A stretch of 64,000 nucleotides of DNA from an uncultured Bacteroides sp. (GCA_947646015.1 CANSEY010000001.1:62001-126000); one strand, 5' to 3'; counted from the first letter of the stretch, positions 18,250 to 28,681 are shown. The notes: generated from the letters alone by a model not told the origin. Numbers and translations: made by a program.

Positions 18250-20039
18250 TTTTCTTTTATTTTATTTTCCAGATAAATTTTAAGATCATTATATTCGCGC
18301 CACACACGTTGATTCAAAGAGCTAAGTACTCCCAATTCTCCACGAGAATGAACACGTTCCATATAAGTATCAAACATTTCTTTAACAGGGGCTGAAACTA
18401 ACAGCCGATATGCGTCCATATACTCCTGCGAACCATTTATTTTCTCACCTTGCACTTCCTTCTTTTTTAAGATAAAAGCAGGCATCATAGCCCGATCTAC
18501 CTCACCCAACAACAGTTCAAAACGGAACATTGCTATGAAACGTTTCAGATTCTCCCGTTTCTCTCCTCTTAACTTTTTCAATAACGATTCTCCCGAAGAC
18601 ACCAACTCTTGTCGTATTCGCACATTATTTTCATCTAATAATCCCCATTCCGGAGTATATGCATAAAATTCCGGTGACGGTACATTCCATTGAATCTGTT
18701 CACGATCCATTCTGGCAAGTAAAGGAGTCATTTCTTTTGCGGCTTCTTCCCCAAATTCCTCTGTCAGATATCGGTCATACAATTGATCTACACTCTCGTC
18801 AGCACCCTTATCCGAAGCAAAACGGGCAAACGTTCGAAAATTAAAACGGGGTTCCTCTGTACGCCAGTGAATAGCAATTACTCCGTCCAGATTTTGTTCG
18901 GCAGCAAGCTTTACCTGTTCACGCATCATATTGACCCTCGGCTGAAAATGCCAGAGTTGATGATCCCCCTCCAACCAGGGTACAGCCCAAACACTACGGT
19001 TTCGGGCAATCTCTTCCAAGAAATCAGGTTGCGGACTTTTTCCTAAATCCGGATTAAGGCAACTGAAAATAATATCTTGTGGTAAGGCCCTATCCAGTCC
19101 TTTCAATAAAGAAGGCAACTGATGTCCCCCTCCCCAACCACCAAGGATTAACTTTGCACGAGAGCCTTTTGATTTCAAATGTTTATAAGTCAATTTCATG
19201 TATTCCAATGCCCATACCCCGACAAAACGAGCCGATGAATCGGCAGCCTCTTTAAAGAGTGCCTGATTCTCTTGATAAGCCCGGGCAAAGGGTTTATCTC
19301 TAAGTGCTTTCTGAACATCGACACCCATAAATGAATGTTCATTCAGCCACATCCAGATATAATCGATATCCGGATAAGTGTTTAGGATATCATCAATTGC
19401 CGCATAATGTATCTCGGCAGCTATCTGACTTTTCGGATTGGGGATCATATTCGATTCACCTGCCCAATAAAAACAATCTCCGGCTACATTCAAAGAAAAA
19501 TATTCGGGAGGGATCACTCCAAATTCAAATCCCATAGCCATTCGGATTCCCCGTTCATGTGCCATCTTCAGAACATCCCTCATCAAGGACTGAGCTTTTT
19601 CATAATGTTCCCGAGAAGAATGTGATGTTATCGAACCATTATTGCCAAAAGCTTCTGCACCAACAGGCAATTGAAATATCTTTCCCGTATCAAAAGCAAA
19701 GTCTTTCACAGCCATCGGAAGATATCCCCAACGGGCTGTCATCGAATTATCAAAACAAGCTTGCGGAAGAATATTTTTATATTCTATTTTTATCATAGGT
19801 TCCACATAGGTGGCATAGCGTTCTCCACCACCAGTATAATTATGAAAACCAATAAAATTGATACCATTCTTCCGGCATTCATCCAGATAAATCCGGTAAT
19901 CCGACAGATTCCAGGAAGTAGGTCCCGATAGAAAATTATGCCAGGGCAACACTCCCCTGATATTAAATTTGTCTTGTGCCTGGATTTCCAGGCAGATAAA
20001 CAAAGCAATAAACAGATATTGAATTTTTCGCATTATCAT
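18246..20039 (-). CDS. Secreted putative glycosidase, paralogue of the barrel of the 15034-18249 protein
   Basis: 597 residues from the ATG at 20039, chosen because a typical signal peptide follows (MIMRKIQYLFIALFICLEIQAQ); an open frame reaches 20111 but would put 24 odd residues ahead of it. The chain starts directly with the barrel, RGVLPWHNF (28-36) and FIGFHNYTG (62-70), and shares with its neighbour PEY (178-180), an acidic residue after the next strand (E234 in MWLNEH), GGWG, PWLEGD (E357) and AIHWR (392-393). It lacks the N-terminal alpha/beta domain and the CBM6. The 4-nt overlap with the 1071-residue gene implies translational coupling. Presumed glycosidase by fold and setting; activity and family unknown. 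Confidence 0.75.
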   Translation of the reverse strand: MIMRKIQYLFIALFICLEIQAQDKFNIRGVLPWHNFLSGPTSWNLSDYRIYLDECRKNGINFIGFHNYTGGGERYATYVEPMIKIEYKNILPQACFDNSMTARWGYLPMAVKDFAFDTGKIFQLPVGAEAFGNNGSITSHSSREHYEKAQSLMRDVLKMAHERGIRMAMGFEFGVIPPEYFSLNVAGDCFYWAGESNMIPNPKSQIAAEIHYAAIDDILNTYPDIDYIWMWLNEHSFMGVDVQKALRDKPFARAYQENQALFKEAADSSARFVGVWALEYMKLTYKHLKSKGSRAKLILGGWGGGHQLPSLLKGLDRALPQDIIFSCLNPDLGKSPQPDFLEEIARNRSVWAVPWLEGDHQLWHFQPRVNMMREQVKLAAEQNLDGVIAIHWRTEEPRFNFRTFARFASDKGADESVDQLYDRYLTEEFGEEAAKEMTPLLARMDREQIQWNVPSPEFYAYTPEWGLLDENNVRIRQELVSSGESLLKKLRGEKRENLKRFIAMFRFELLLGEVDRAMMPAFILKKKEVQGEKINGSQEYMDAYRLLVSAPVKEMFDTYMERVHSRGELGVLSSLNQRVWREYNDLKIYLENKIKEK

Positions 20040-20160
20040 TTTTGTTAGATTTATATTGCAAGCTGAGTTAAAAAGAGGGATAGTTCCATAAAAACTTCCC
20101 TCTTTTACCAACTCTACCCTACATCAAGCAGATTATAATCTGCTTTTTGCTAAGCACACC

Positions 20161-21267
20161 TTAATCTTTGGGAACGATACGGAAATTATCAAAACAGATA
20201 TCCGTATCTTCCGCCCAACTATTACCCATAATCTGCAGGACTCCATCATTAGGAATATCTCCTTTCCACATCTCTCCCAGATCAATAGAAACGGTTTTCC
20301 ATTCTCCATTTGTATTCAGAGCAAGTCCCGATGCAAAAGGTTCCCAATCGTAATTGATCTGTGAAAAATAGAAACGAATCTGCCTTTTAGTCAATGGTTT
20401 GATTGTATTTACTTCAAACTTCAGCAAATATTTATTTTGATCGGCAATAACCTCCGGAGAATATTCGACAGCACACTGTGCAATAGTAGTCACCTCGTTC
20501 CAGTCCCAATCGTTCGCATCCCCTTTATTGATCTTGAAACGGGAGAAGTATCCACTGTACGGAGCAGGCACAGGACCATCTATCACATATTTACTACCTC
20601 CCCAACCGGTAAACGGATCAAAGTCACACAGCATGTTGCCTTTTTCCATATATTTACCTGGAACCGTTACCTCTCCACAAACCGGACTGACTAATTTAAT
20701 TTTTGATCCCATTACAGCATCTTCCGGCAATACAAAACTCAAGCTGTTGCCCGTTGATTTTGTAATTTTCACTTCTTTACCACCAAAGAACAGTTGTCCC
20801 GATTCGGTCGTTATCTCATAAAGATCGAAATAATCGCCGACTACTTTCATTGTATCACCGGCCGGTGTAAATTCATTGAACATTCCATTCACTTCCAATT
20901 CGGGGATAAACACTGATATCGGAGCTGTCACTGTAGAATTTCCACTCCCTAAAGTTATCAGATTATTTATTTCTCCCGGAATCACTCTTGGAATCGGAAA
21001 AGTAATTTCTCCGGAAGTGATGTATGCGTCTTTCAAATCAACCTGCACATCATTCACCAGAATTGAATTAACAGCATTCAGTCCCGTACCTTGCACTATG
21101 ATGTACTGTGCAAGATTAGCCTGATCAATGCCCTGCTCACGGTCAAGTACGGTAGATACCCTTGTAACCGCCAAAGGAGCATATTCCACTTCATCGTCCT
21201 CACATGATGCAAAAAGCCCACAGCCCAGCATCACCCACACGAATAAAATATATCTAAATGTTTTCAT
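20161..21267 (-). CDS. Surface glycan-binding lipoprotein (SusE-position, SGBP-B-like, IPT/TIG fold)
   Basis: 368 residues from the ATG at 21267, which gives a clean lipoprotein signal (MKTFRYILFVWVMLGCGLFASC). The open frame upstream to 21309 would overlap susD. After the lipidated Cys come IPT/TIG-like beta-domains (IIVQGTGLNAVNSILVND and DTMKVVGDYFDLYE are typical IPT elements) and a C-terminal jelly-roll-like domain with many aromatics (DANDWDWNEV, INYDWEPFASG, WAEDTDICFDNF), the likely glycan-binding part. It has no catalytic motif. Its place right after susD marks it as the accessory surface binding protein that delivers mannan to SusCD. Confidence 0.87.
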   Translation of the reverse strand: MKTFRYILFVWVMLGCGLFASCEDDEVEYAPLAVTRVSTVLDREQGIDQANLAQYIIVQGTGLNAVNSILVNDVQVDLKDAYITSGEITFPIPRVIPGEINNLITLGSGNSTVTAPISVFIPELEVNGMFNEFTPAGDTMKVVGDYFDLYEITTESGQLFFGGKEVKITKSTGNSLSFVLPEDAVMGSKIKLVSPVCGEVTVPGKYMEKGNMLCDFDPFTGWGGSKYVIDGPVPAPYSGYFSRFKINKGDANDWDWNEVTTIAQCAVEYSPEVIADQNKYLLKFEVNTIKPLTKRQIRFYFSQINYDWEPFASGLALNTNGEWKTVSIDLGEMWKGDIPNDGVLQIMGNSWAEDTDICFDNFRIVPKD

Positions 21268-21302
21268 TGCATCTTCAATTTTAAATGTTACGAATGTATT
21301 CA

Positions 21303-22970
21303 TTACCATCCCGGATTATTAGAATCAATCTTATCATTAGAGTTCACTTCACTGGTAGGTATCGGATAAAGAAGATTTCGTTCCAAACGACGTTTAGTCA
21401 CATTATGCTCATCCATATCGATGGCATTCATCACATCCAGATAGATACCCCAACGGAAAAGATCATAACGGCGGTCAGCTTCATAGGCCAATTCGCGGGC
21501 ACGCTCTTCCAGTACAGCCGAACGGAATTCATCCTGATTCATTCCGGAGAACGGAGTGGCATGTGCACGCGTACGAATGCGGTTCACCTGATTATAGGCC
21601 TCAGCGTCCGGCCCACCATTCAATTCATTGACAGCCTCAGCATAAATCAACATGATATCCGGCAAACGGAGTAACGGAAAGTGAAAATCACTGTTTTTTT
21701 GTTTCCGGTCTGTAACAAAAGTAAATTTTGTCAACTTCGCCAATGTCCACCCCTGACCTTCATGATAGACTTCCGTACCATCAAAAGCATTGCCCTGACT
21801 GTCATATACCTCCTTATTCTCCACTTTATCTGCATACCAACGGGGATAATAGTTATAGATAACCTTACCATTGGATATACCATCCGACGCATATCGATGA
21901 ATAACTCCATCGACAATACGCTTATCCTGTTCTTCGAAAAGCAGATACCAGTGATCGCGCATACCATACCAGTTACCTTCCATCGTACCGTCTTCTTTGA
22001 AAATGCCCACATAATCCTGACAGATCGTGTTTCCAAAGTCCTTATCACCGCTGATGGCCTGTGCCATCCAGATGTGTTCTCCCTTATTACGGTTTCCTAT
22101 GGCCCATACGTCCATATAATTATCAAACAGGGTATATTCGTTTATCACCTCCCAAGCTTTGTCACGTGCCAACGCATAATACTTGGCCGGATCAAAAGAC
22201 TCATAACCTGCAACAGTCTTTGCAATGTGCGTGATAGGTTGTGGTTCAAATATATTCGGATTTCCTCCCTTAACCACGATAGGCACACCGGACATCGCCC
22301 CGGAAGCCATAGTAACATATACCTTCGCCAACAATGCTTTAGCAGTTCCATTTGAAGCATGCCCCACCACGAAACCTGCATCATCTTTTGAGTACATACC
22401 TTCAGCCTGTTCCAACAATTCGATAATATGTGCATATACATCCGAAACCGATGCACGAGGTTGACTCATAGCTTCTCCTTCCGAAATGGATTTCCGGAAA
22501 ATAGGTACAGGACCGTAATTTCTCACCAAATTAAAATAAGCCCATGCTTTAAGGAAACAGAGTTGAGCTAAAGCATCCTGTTTACTCTCCTGGCTCAGAT
22601 TACTCATTGCCGAAATCTTGGATATACCCAGATTTGCCCGGTGGATTAACGTATAACTACCTTGCCACATGTGGTCTATCCCCCAAAAACCTTGTGGGTT
22701 TCCCGCTCCCACATTACCGAATGCCCATGAAGCTCCTGATGCGTAGTCACAGTCCATATTGGTCAGGTAAAGATAAGATCCCGGAGCAATAAAGCTGGTG
22801 ATCACCGTATTATAGGCTCCTGTCACGAGCTGAGAAGCTGCACTTTCACTGTCGCCCAACTGCTCAGGCGACACAAAATCATAGGCCTTTTCATCCAGTA
22901 AATCATTGCATGAACATGCCAACAAGACCGTCCATAACAATAAAAACGATTTGAATATTATTTTTTTCAT
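21303..22970 (-). CDS. susD-like: SusD-like outer-membrane glycan-binding lipoprotein
   Basis: 555 residues. Lipoprotein signal MKKIIFKSFLLLWTVLLACSC. TPR-rich SusD/RagB architecture: ASQLVTGAYNTVI near the N-terminus, QLCFLKAWAYFNLVRNYGPVP (the conserved RAxxYxxLVxxYGxVP-type element), and C-terminal FPLLRLPDIMLIYAEAVNE followed by ERARELAYEADRRYDLFRWG. It forms the lid of the SusC transporter and binds manno-oligosaccharides at the surface. The start lies 26 nt after the susC stop. Very secure. Confidence 0.96.
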   Translation of the reverse strand: MKKIIFKSFLLLWTVLLACSCNDLLDEKAYDFVSPEQLGDSESAASQLVTGAYNTVITSFIAPGSYLYLTNMDCDYASGASWAFGNVGAGNPQGFWGIDHMWQGSYTLIHRANLGISKISAMSNLSQESKQDALAQLCFLKAWAYFNLVRNYGPVPIFRKSISEGEAMSQPRASVSDVYAHIIELLEQAEGMYSKDDAGFVVGHASNGTAKALLAKVYVTMASGAMSGVPIVVKGGNPNIFEPQPITHIAKTVAGYESFDPAKYYALARDKAWEVINEYTLFDNYMDVWAIGNRNKGEHIWMAQAISGDKDFGNTICQDYVGIFKEDGTMEGNWYGMRDHWYLLFEEQDKRIVDGVIHRYASDGISNGKVIYNYYPRWYADKVENKEVYDSQGNAFDGTEVYHEGQGWTLAKLTKFTFVTDRKQKNSDFHFPLLRLPDIMLIYAEAVNELNGGPDAEAYNQVNRIRTRAHATPFSGMNQDEFRSAVLEERARELAYEADRRYDLFRWGIYLDVMNAIDMDEHNVTKRRLERNLLYPIPTSEVNSNDKIDSNNPGW

Positions 22971-22995
22971 GACTTTTCTTGATTTGAGTTAAACA

Positions 22996-25900
22996 TCAGA
23001 ATGTACATTGTAAACCAAATGAGAAGGTGCGACTGCTTGGATATGAGAATAAGTCTACACCACGACGGGAAGCATCACTTCCGAAAGAATTTACATCCGG
23101 ATCATACCAACTATATCCCGAAATGGTAAATACATTACTAACGGAAGCAAACAGATTGATAGATTCGATTCCTTTGAATGGAGAAATAAACTTATAGCCC
23201 AGATTAATATTCTTCATTCTCAGATAAGATCCATCTTCTACATAGCGGTCGGACAACTTCATTGTTCTCCCATAGCCGGCATAAGCTTTCGGCCATTTGG
23301 CATTCTCCCGATTTTCGGGTGTCCAACGGGATTCATATATATTCTGAGGAATATTACCAATACCACTCATAGTCACTTCAAGCAAGTTTGCATTAAAAAT
23401 ATCACCTCCGACACAGCCTTGCAGGAAAAAACTCAAAGAGAAATTCTTATAAGTAAAATTGTGAGTCATACCAAACGTAAAGTCCGGATTCGTGTCACCA
23501 ATTACCTGACGATCGGCATTCGTAATACCGGCTACCCCATCAAAATCCTTATATTTTACCTCACCTACCATTGCTTTACATACAGCCTCCGACTCTTTTG
23601 CATAGAACGGATCAGCTCTCACCTCAGCTATATTATCATAAAAGCCGTCTTCCACAAATCCATAAATGGTTCCGATCGGCATTCCGTTACGCTGTAAGAA
23701 CACATTATCAGCCTTACTCCATCCTTGAGCAAACTGATCGCCCGGAAGACCACTGATTTTATTACGATTAAAAGAAATATTAGCATCAAAGTCCCAATTG
23801 AGATTCTTTCCGGTGATTGCATAAAATTTTCCCGTAATTTCAAGTCCTTTATTGGTTACGTTACCAAAATTTGTCGTCATATTTGAAAAACCTGTACTTT
23901 GGGGTATCTGTATATTCTGTAACAAATCAGATGTTTTCTTATAATACAGATCAATAGTCAGATTAATTCTATTCTGGAAGAAACCCATATCCACTCCTAC
24001 ATTATACTGGCTGGTAGTTTCCCACTTCAGGTCCGGATTGGCCGGTCCTCTCCAAGTCAGATTAGCAAATCCACTGGCAAGTGCACCATTAATTGGATAA
24101 TTGGCCACAGTCAGATAGTCACGGGTAGCATATGCCCCAATCGCCTGATTACCTGTTTGTCCATAACTTGCACGGAATTTCAGGTTACTAAACACATTCA
24201 GATCTTTAATAAACTGTTCTTCTGATGCTCTCCAGGCAATAGCCCCTGAAGCAAAGTTCGACCATTTATTACCAGGCGCAAACTTACTGGAACCATCTCG
24301 GCGGAAAGAGGCAGTAAACAGATATTTATTCATCAGATTATAGTTGGCACGTCCCAAAAAGGAAACCAAAGAAGTCATTCCTCGCCCGCTAGTCGGTTTC
24401 TGAGGATTCACAGCAGCACTCATATCAAAATCTTCTGTCAAGTCTTGCGGAAATCCGGTAGCTACCATTGCCTTATTACCATAATCCCCTCTTTCATAAG
24501 AGAAAGCCGCGACTACATTTAGCGAATGATTCCTATTAAAGGTCTTATTATAAGTTGCCATCGTTTCAAGTACCAGGTTTTTCGACCAGTTATCTGCCTT
24601 GGAAGCATATCCGTTTGTCGGATCTTTACCTTCTACTGTTTCCCTGTTGTAATACACATCACGTTCATTGATATTGTAGGAGAAACCAACATTCTGACGA
24701 ACCTTCAAATCTTTGTACGGAGTGATCTCTACAAATGAAGAAGAAAAGAAACTATTCGTTGTCAGTTCATCTTTAGCAGCACGTGTATATACATAAGGAT
24801 TAGAAGAGAACCAGTTCAACTGAGCATTATTCGTTTCATCATCCAGCGGAGCGGTAGCCGGATAAAATAAAGCACCACGAATAATACCGTCACTGACAGA
24901 ATTCGTTTTAGCAAGTTTATTCAGCGAATTGGTAAAACTCATATTCGTACCTATTTCAATCCATTCATGTACTTTACGAGCCAAGTTCGCACGGAATGAA
25001 TAACGTTTGTATCCGGAGTTATGAATGATACCACTCTGATCCAAAATATTACCGGAGATTGCATAATATCCTTTATCATTCGAACCGTTCACGCTCAGAT
25101 TGTATTCCTGGGAAAATGCTGTTTCAAATACTTCATCCTGCCAATTTACGCTAGGATATGTACCATTCCGATAGTCCTCCGGTCCAGGAGAATAAACAGA
25201 TTCACCGGTACTAGGATCTACTTTGGAAGTACCCGGATATGGAATTGCTTCATTCGCATTCTCGTATTCATTAAACATCTGCGCTGCTTCATTCCTATAC
25301 ATCGCATATGCATATCCATCCAACATATCCAATTTCTTCACTACTTTCGATATTCCGAAATTAGCACTGAAGCTGATATTATCTTTTCCTTTTGCACCAC
25401 GTTTGGTAGTAATCAATACCACACCATTTGCACCACGCGATCCATAGATGGCTGTGGCAGAGGCATCTTTCAAGATCTCAATAGATTCGATATCCGACGG
25501 ATTAATTGTCGAAAGCGGATTGGCTGTCTGCATCATACCGTCTTTGCCTGTTCCCGGCATTCCACTACTGGTAAAAGGAATACCATCCACGATATAAAGC
25601 GGTTCGGTAGAGGTGGAGAATGAATTAGCACCACGAATCTGAATACTTACCCCGGCTCCGGGAGCACCATCATTCTGGTTAACCTGCACACCTGCAATAC
25701 GCCCTTGGAGTCCCTGATTAATACTAATCGGGTTTGTTTTCATTAAATCTTCACTTTTGATGCTGGTGACCGAACCAGTCAAGTCACTCTTCTTCATGGA
25801 GCCATAGCCTATAACTACTACTTCATCCAGTAGTTCAGTATCCTCTTTCATGGTCACATTGAGCACTTTTTGTCCGGGTTTTAAAGTGATCTCCTGTTCT

Positions 25901-26133
25901 TTATAACCTACACACGAAAAGACCAATACATTCTTACCATTTGGGACGTTAACACTATACTTACCGTCCACATTGGCAATAGAACCGGTTCCGGCACCTT
26001 TAACCAGAACATTGGCTCCGATCAATGGAGATCCATCGTTAGCATCGGTAATTACACCTGTAACAATGGTTTGCTGAGCCATCATATGGCCACTCATTAA
26101 GAGTGCCATCAGAAACAACATCATGTTCTTCAT
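22996..26133 (-). CDS. susC-like: SusC-like TonB-dependent outer-membrane transporter
   Basis: 1045 residues. Signal peptide to about residue 19 (LLMSGHMMAQQ). Carboxypeptidase-regulatory-like domain (GVITDANDGSPLIGANVLVKG, residues 25-95), TonB-box/plug junction DEVVVIGYGSMKKSDLTGSV, then the plug (RIAGVQVNQNDGAPGAGVSIQIRG, listed only in part here) and a 22-strand barrel ending in an aromatic residue (FGLQCTF). It imports manno-oligosaccharides bound by SusD using TonB energy. First gene of the susCD operon; transcription starts at the promoter just upstream. No N-terminal anti-sigma-interacting extension is present, so regulation by an ECF/anti-sigma pair is not indicated. Confidence 0.96.
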   Translation of the reverse strand: MKNMMLFLMALLMSGHMMAQQTIVTGVITDANDGSPLIGANVLVKGAGTGSIANVDGKYSVNVPNGKNVLVFSCVGYKEQEITLKPGQKVLNVTMKEDTELLDEVVVIGYGSMKKSDLTGSVTSIKSEDLMKTNPISINQGLQGRIAGVQVNQNDGAPGAGVSIQIRGANSFSTSTEPLYIVDGIPFTSSGMPGTGKDGMMQTANPLSTINPSDIESIEILKDASATAIYGSRGANGVVLITTKRGAKGKDNISFSANFGISKVVKKLDMLDGYAYAMYRNEAAQMFNEYENANEAIPYPGTSKVDPSTGESVYSPGPEDYRNGTYPSVNWQDEVFETAFSQEYNLSVNGSNDKGYYAISGNILDQSGIIHNSGYKRYSFRANLARKVHEWIEIGTNMSFTNSLNKLAKTNSVSDGIIRGALFYPATAPLDDETNNAQLNWFSSNPYVYTRAAKDELTTNSFFSSSFVEITPYKDLKVRQNVGFSYNINERDVYYNRETVEGKDPTNGYASKADNWSKNLVLETMATYNKTFNRNHSLNVVAAFSYERGDYGNKAMVATGFPQDLTEDFDMSAAVNPQKPTSGRGMTSLVSFLGRANYNLMNKYLFTASFRRDGSSKFAPGNKWSNFASGAIAWRASEEQFIKDLNVFSNLKFRASYGQTGNQAIGAYATRDYLTVANYPINGALASGFANLTWRGPANPDLKWETTSQYNVGVDMGFFQNRINLTIDLYYKKTSDLLQNIQIPQSTGFSNMTTNFGNVTNKGLEITGKFYAITGKNLNWDFDANISFNRNKISGLPGDQFAQGWSKADNVFLQRNGMPIGTIYGFVEDGFYDNIAEVRADPFYAKESEAVCKAMVGEVKYKDFDGVAGITNADRQVIGDTNPDFTFGMTHNFTYKNFSLSFFLQGCVGGDIFNANLLEVTMSGIGNIPQNIYESRWTPENRENAKWPKAYAGYGRTMKLSDRYVEDGSYLRMKNINLGYKFISPFKGIESINLFASVSNVFTISGYSWYDPDVNSFGSDASRRGVDLFSYPSSRTFSFGLQCTF

Positions 26134-26512
26134 ACTATTACACTGATTTTAAATGATTAATTTTGTGATAATGCAAAAATAGAGTCAACCGGCAGAACAA
26201 ACAAATATGATTTTATCATTCACTTATGCAATTCAAACAAACACTCTTTATTCGCTTTTTGCCTTTAATGCATCCGTTATTCCACCATAGTTTATCTAAA
26301 AGACGAAATTGAGACTTATTTCATCCCAATATCGGGGAACTTTCTCAAATGTAAAATTAGTGCAGTTATTATTAACAATCCAGTATTATTTTATCTGATA
26401 CTGATACAATCAGCACACCCTCTACATCAGAGAACAAGTACATACAGAAATCACCTTCAAACAATCTTTCCTTAAAAAACAACTACTACCCCAGAACCTG
26501 TAAAAACTAACT
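26134..26512. other. 379-nt intergenic region before susC
   Basis: AT-rich gap between the 3' end of the GH3 gene and susC. It holds the susC promoter near its left end. I see no ORF, no tRNA-like fold and no convincing terminator in the remaining 300 nt, where a regulator-binding site would be expected but cannot be recognised. Confidence 0.5.
26174..26205 (-). promoter_or_regulatory. Promoter of the mannan susCD operon
   Basis: On the minus strand: TTTG (26202-26205), 20 nt, TATTTTTG (26174-26181). Both elements and the spacing match the Bacteroides consensus. The predicted start near 26168 gives a leader of about 35 nt to the susC ATG at 26133. Confidence 0.75.
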
Positions 26513-28681
26513 TTACCTTATCTTAACCTCAAAACCTTTCGTAATACCTTTCGCCAACCCCGGTTGTCCGGAACCGATAAACAAAGTATACTTTCCGGAA
26601 AGCATCCTCCATTTCCCATCTTCCCAAACTGATAACTCCCGGGGAGCTATAGTAAAATCCACTTTCTTTTTCTCACCTGAAGCAAGTTTTACTTTTTTAA
26701 ATGCCACTAATTTTTTCAACGGATATGTGTAAACAGGAGTATTCTCCCTCGAAACATAGACCTGAACCACTTCTTCTCCTGCTAACTGACCTGAATTGGA
26801 TAACTCGACCGAACATTGTAAAATCGCATCCGGCTGCAAAGTATCATTCCCTTGTATATTATCGAACTCAAAAGATGTATAACTCAATCCATGGCCGAAA
26901 CCATATAAAGGTTCCCCTTTCATATAACGATAAGTACGCCCTTTCCACATATCAAAATCCAGTATATCCGGTAACTGTTCTTCGGTTTTGTAGATAGTCA
27001 TAGGCAACTTACCCGACGGATTTTCATTTCCAAACAGCAAATTGGCCAAAGCCCTACCCGCTTCCTGTCCCGGATACCAAGCCTGCATAATAGCCGGTAT
27101 ATGTGTATCCGCCCATTCGGAAGTCAACGGATTTCCCGTGTGGAAAACCAATACAATTCTCGGATTCACCTGATAAATCTCTTTTAGAAGCTTCTCTTGT
27201 TCCTCCGGTAAATAAATAGAAGGCATATCATGGTTTTCTCGTGCCATTTTTTCATCACTACCCAAAGCTACAAGTACTATATCTGCCCCTTTTACCACTT
27301 GCGCTATAGAATCCGCAGAGGTTCCCATTCCGTTCAGATAAGTGACTTTCCCTTTTTTACCTATCAGCTCTTTCACTCCTTTCAAAAGGCTAACCGAATA
27401 AGGAGGCTGTCCGCTATATCCCCCCAAATAATTGTAATCGGCAAACGGTCCTACTACGGCTACAGATTTAATCTTTTCTTTATTTAAAGGTAACAAAGCA
27501 TCGTTTTTCAATAGCACGACCGACTTAACAGCAGCCTCATAAGCAAGTTCTGCAAATTTCTTTCCTGCCAATAGTTTCTTATCATAATGATTATATGGGA
27601 CAAGTTCCATCGGATCAAACTCTCCCAACTTAAACCGTGCCGTTAATACTCTTGTCAAAGCCCGGTCAATAGCAGCTTCTGAAATTAATCCTTGTTCTAC
27701 CGCTTGAACAAGTTTTTCCTTATAAGTAGTACCACATTCCAGATCACAACCACTGTTTACTCCTAAAGCAGCTGCCTCCTCCAGCGAGTTTACCACCCGG
27801 TGCTGCCAATTCATCACCCCAATAGCCCCGCAATCAGAAACTACAAATCCATCGAATCCCCATTCTTTTCTCAGCACATCATCAAGTAACCAATGCGAAC
27901 CGCTGGGTGGTACTCCGTTAAAAGCATTATAAGCCGTCATCACCGATTGTGCGTTTGCCTCTTTCACACAAGCCTCGTAAGCGGGGAAATAATATTCATA
28001 TAGCTGTTTCGTCGGTATTTGTGAAGAACTGGAGAAACGATTGTTCTCTTCGTTATTGGCCACAAAATGTTTGATTGTTGCGACAGTTTTCAGATAAGTC
28101 GGATGATCCCCCTGTAAGCCTTTAACAAAAGCCACTCCAAGTCGCGAAGTCAGATGCGGATCTTCACCATAAGTCTCTTCATTTCTTCCCCAGCGTGGAT
28201 CACGCGCCATGTTTATAGTAGGCGACCAGTAAGTGAGCCCTTTTCCTATCTCCAGATATTTCAACCGTGCCTCCGTAGAAATAGCAGAAGCCACCCGTTT
28301 GACTAACACCGTATCCCAGGTAGAAGCCAGATTAATGGCTTGCGGAAAGACTGTCACTTCACCGGCACGAGCCACTCCGTGAAGACATTCATTCCAATAA
28401 TTATAAGCAGGAAGATTCAACCGCGGAATGCTATCACTTTCGCTCACCAACTGAGCTACCTTCTCTGCCAATGTCATCTGTTGAATCAACGTCCTTACAC
28501 GAACCGCGACCGGTTGCGACAAATCTCCGATAATCCTCTCTTTTACACCACGGACTTCCACTTTTCCTCCTGCATTAAAAGCCGGACAATCCTCACACCC
28601 TCCATTGTCCTGAGCCCTCAACATTATACCTGTAGAAAGTAGAATCCCTATCATTACTATTTTTGTTTGCATGTCTTTCAT
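26513..28681 (-). CDS. GH3 beta-glycosidase (beta-xylosidase/beta-glucosidase type), secreted
   Basis: 722 residues. Signal peptide through about residue 23 (TGIMLRAQ). A short Cys pair (CEDCPAF) follows. The GH3 barrel carries RDPRWGRNEETYGEDP and nucleophile D283 in DGFVVSDCGAIG; NYWNECLHGVA is typical of the plant-type beta-xylosidase subgroup. A second alpha/beta domain (KSVAVVGPFADYNYLGGY) and a C-terminal fibronectin III-like domain follow. It could act on mannan-derived glucose, xylose or other side groups. It lies on the same strand upstream of susC but is separated by 379 nt containing the susC promoter, so it is a separate unit. It is clearly divergent from the other GH3 (10053-12497). 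Alternative start at 28672. Confidence 0.9.
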   Translation of the reverse strand: MKDMQTKIVMIGILLSTGIMLRAQDNGGCEDCPAFNAGGKVEVRGVKERIIGDLSQPVAVRVRTLIQQMTLAEKVAQLVSESDSIPRLNLPAYNYWNECLHGVARAGEVTVFPQAINLASTWDTVLVKRVASAISTEARLKYLEIGKGLTYWSPTINMARDPRWGRNEETYGEDPHLTSRLGVAFVKGLQGDHPTYLKTVATIKHFVANNEENNRFSSSSQIPTKQLYEYYFPAYEACVKEANAQSVMTAYNAFNGVPPSGSHWLLDDVLRKEWGFDGFVVSDCGAIGVMNWQHRVVNSLEEAAALGVNSGCDLECGTTYKEKLVQAVEQGLISEAAIDRALTRVLTARFKLGEFDPMELVPYNHYDKKLLAGKKFAELAYEAAVKSVVLLKNDALLPLNKEKIKSVAVVGPFADYNYLGGYSGQPPYSVSLLKGVKELIGKKGKVTYLNGMGTSADSIAQVVKGADIVLVALGSDEKMARENHDMPSIYLPEEQEKLLKEIYQVNPRIVLVFHTGNPLTSEWADTHIPAIMQAWYPGQEAGRALANLLFGNENPSGKLPMTIYKTEEQLPDILDFDMWKGRTYRYMKGEPLYGFGHGLSYTSFEFDNIQGNDTLQPDAILQCSVELSNSGQLAGEEVVQVYVSRENTPVYTYPLKKLVAFKKVKLASGEKKKVDFTIAPRELSVWEDGKWRMLSGKYTLFIGSGQPGLAKGITKGFEVKIR

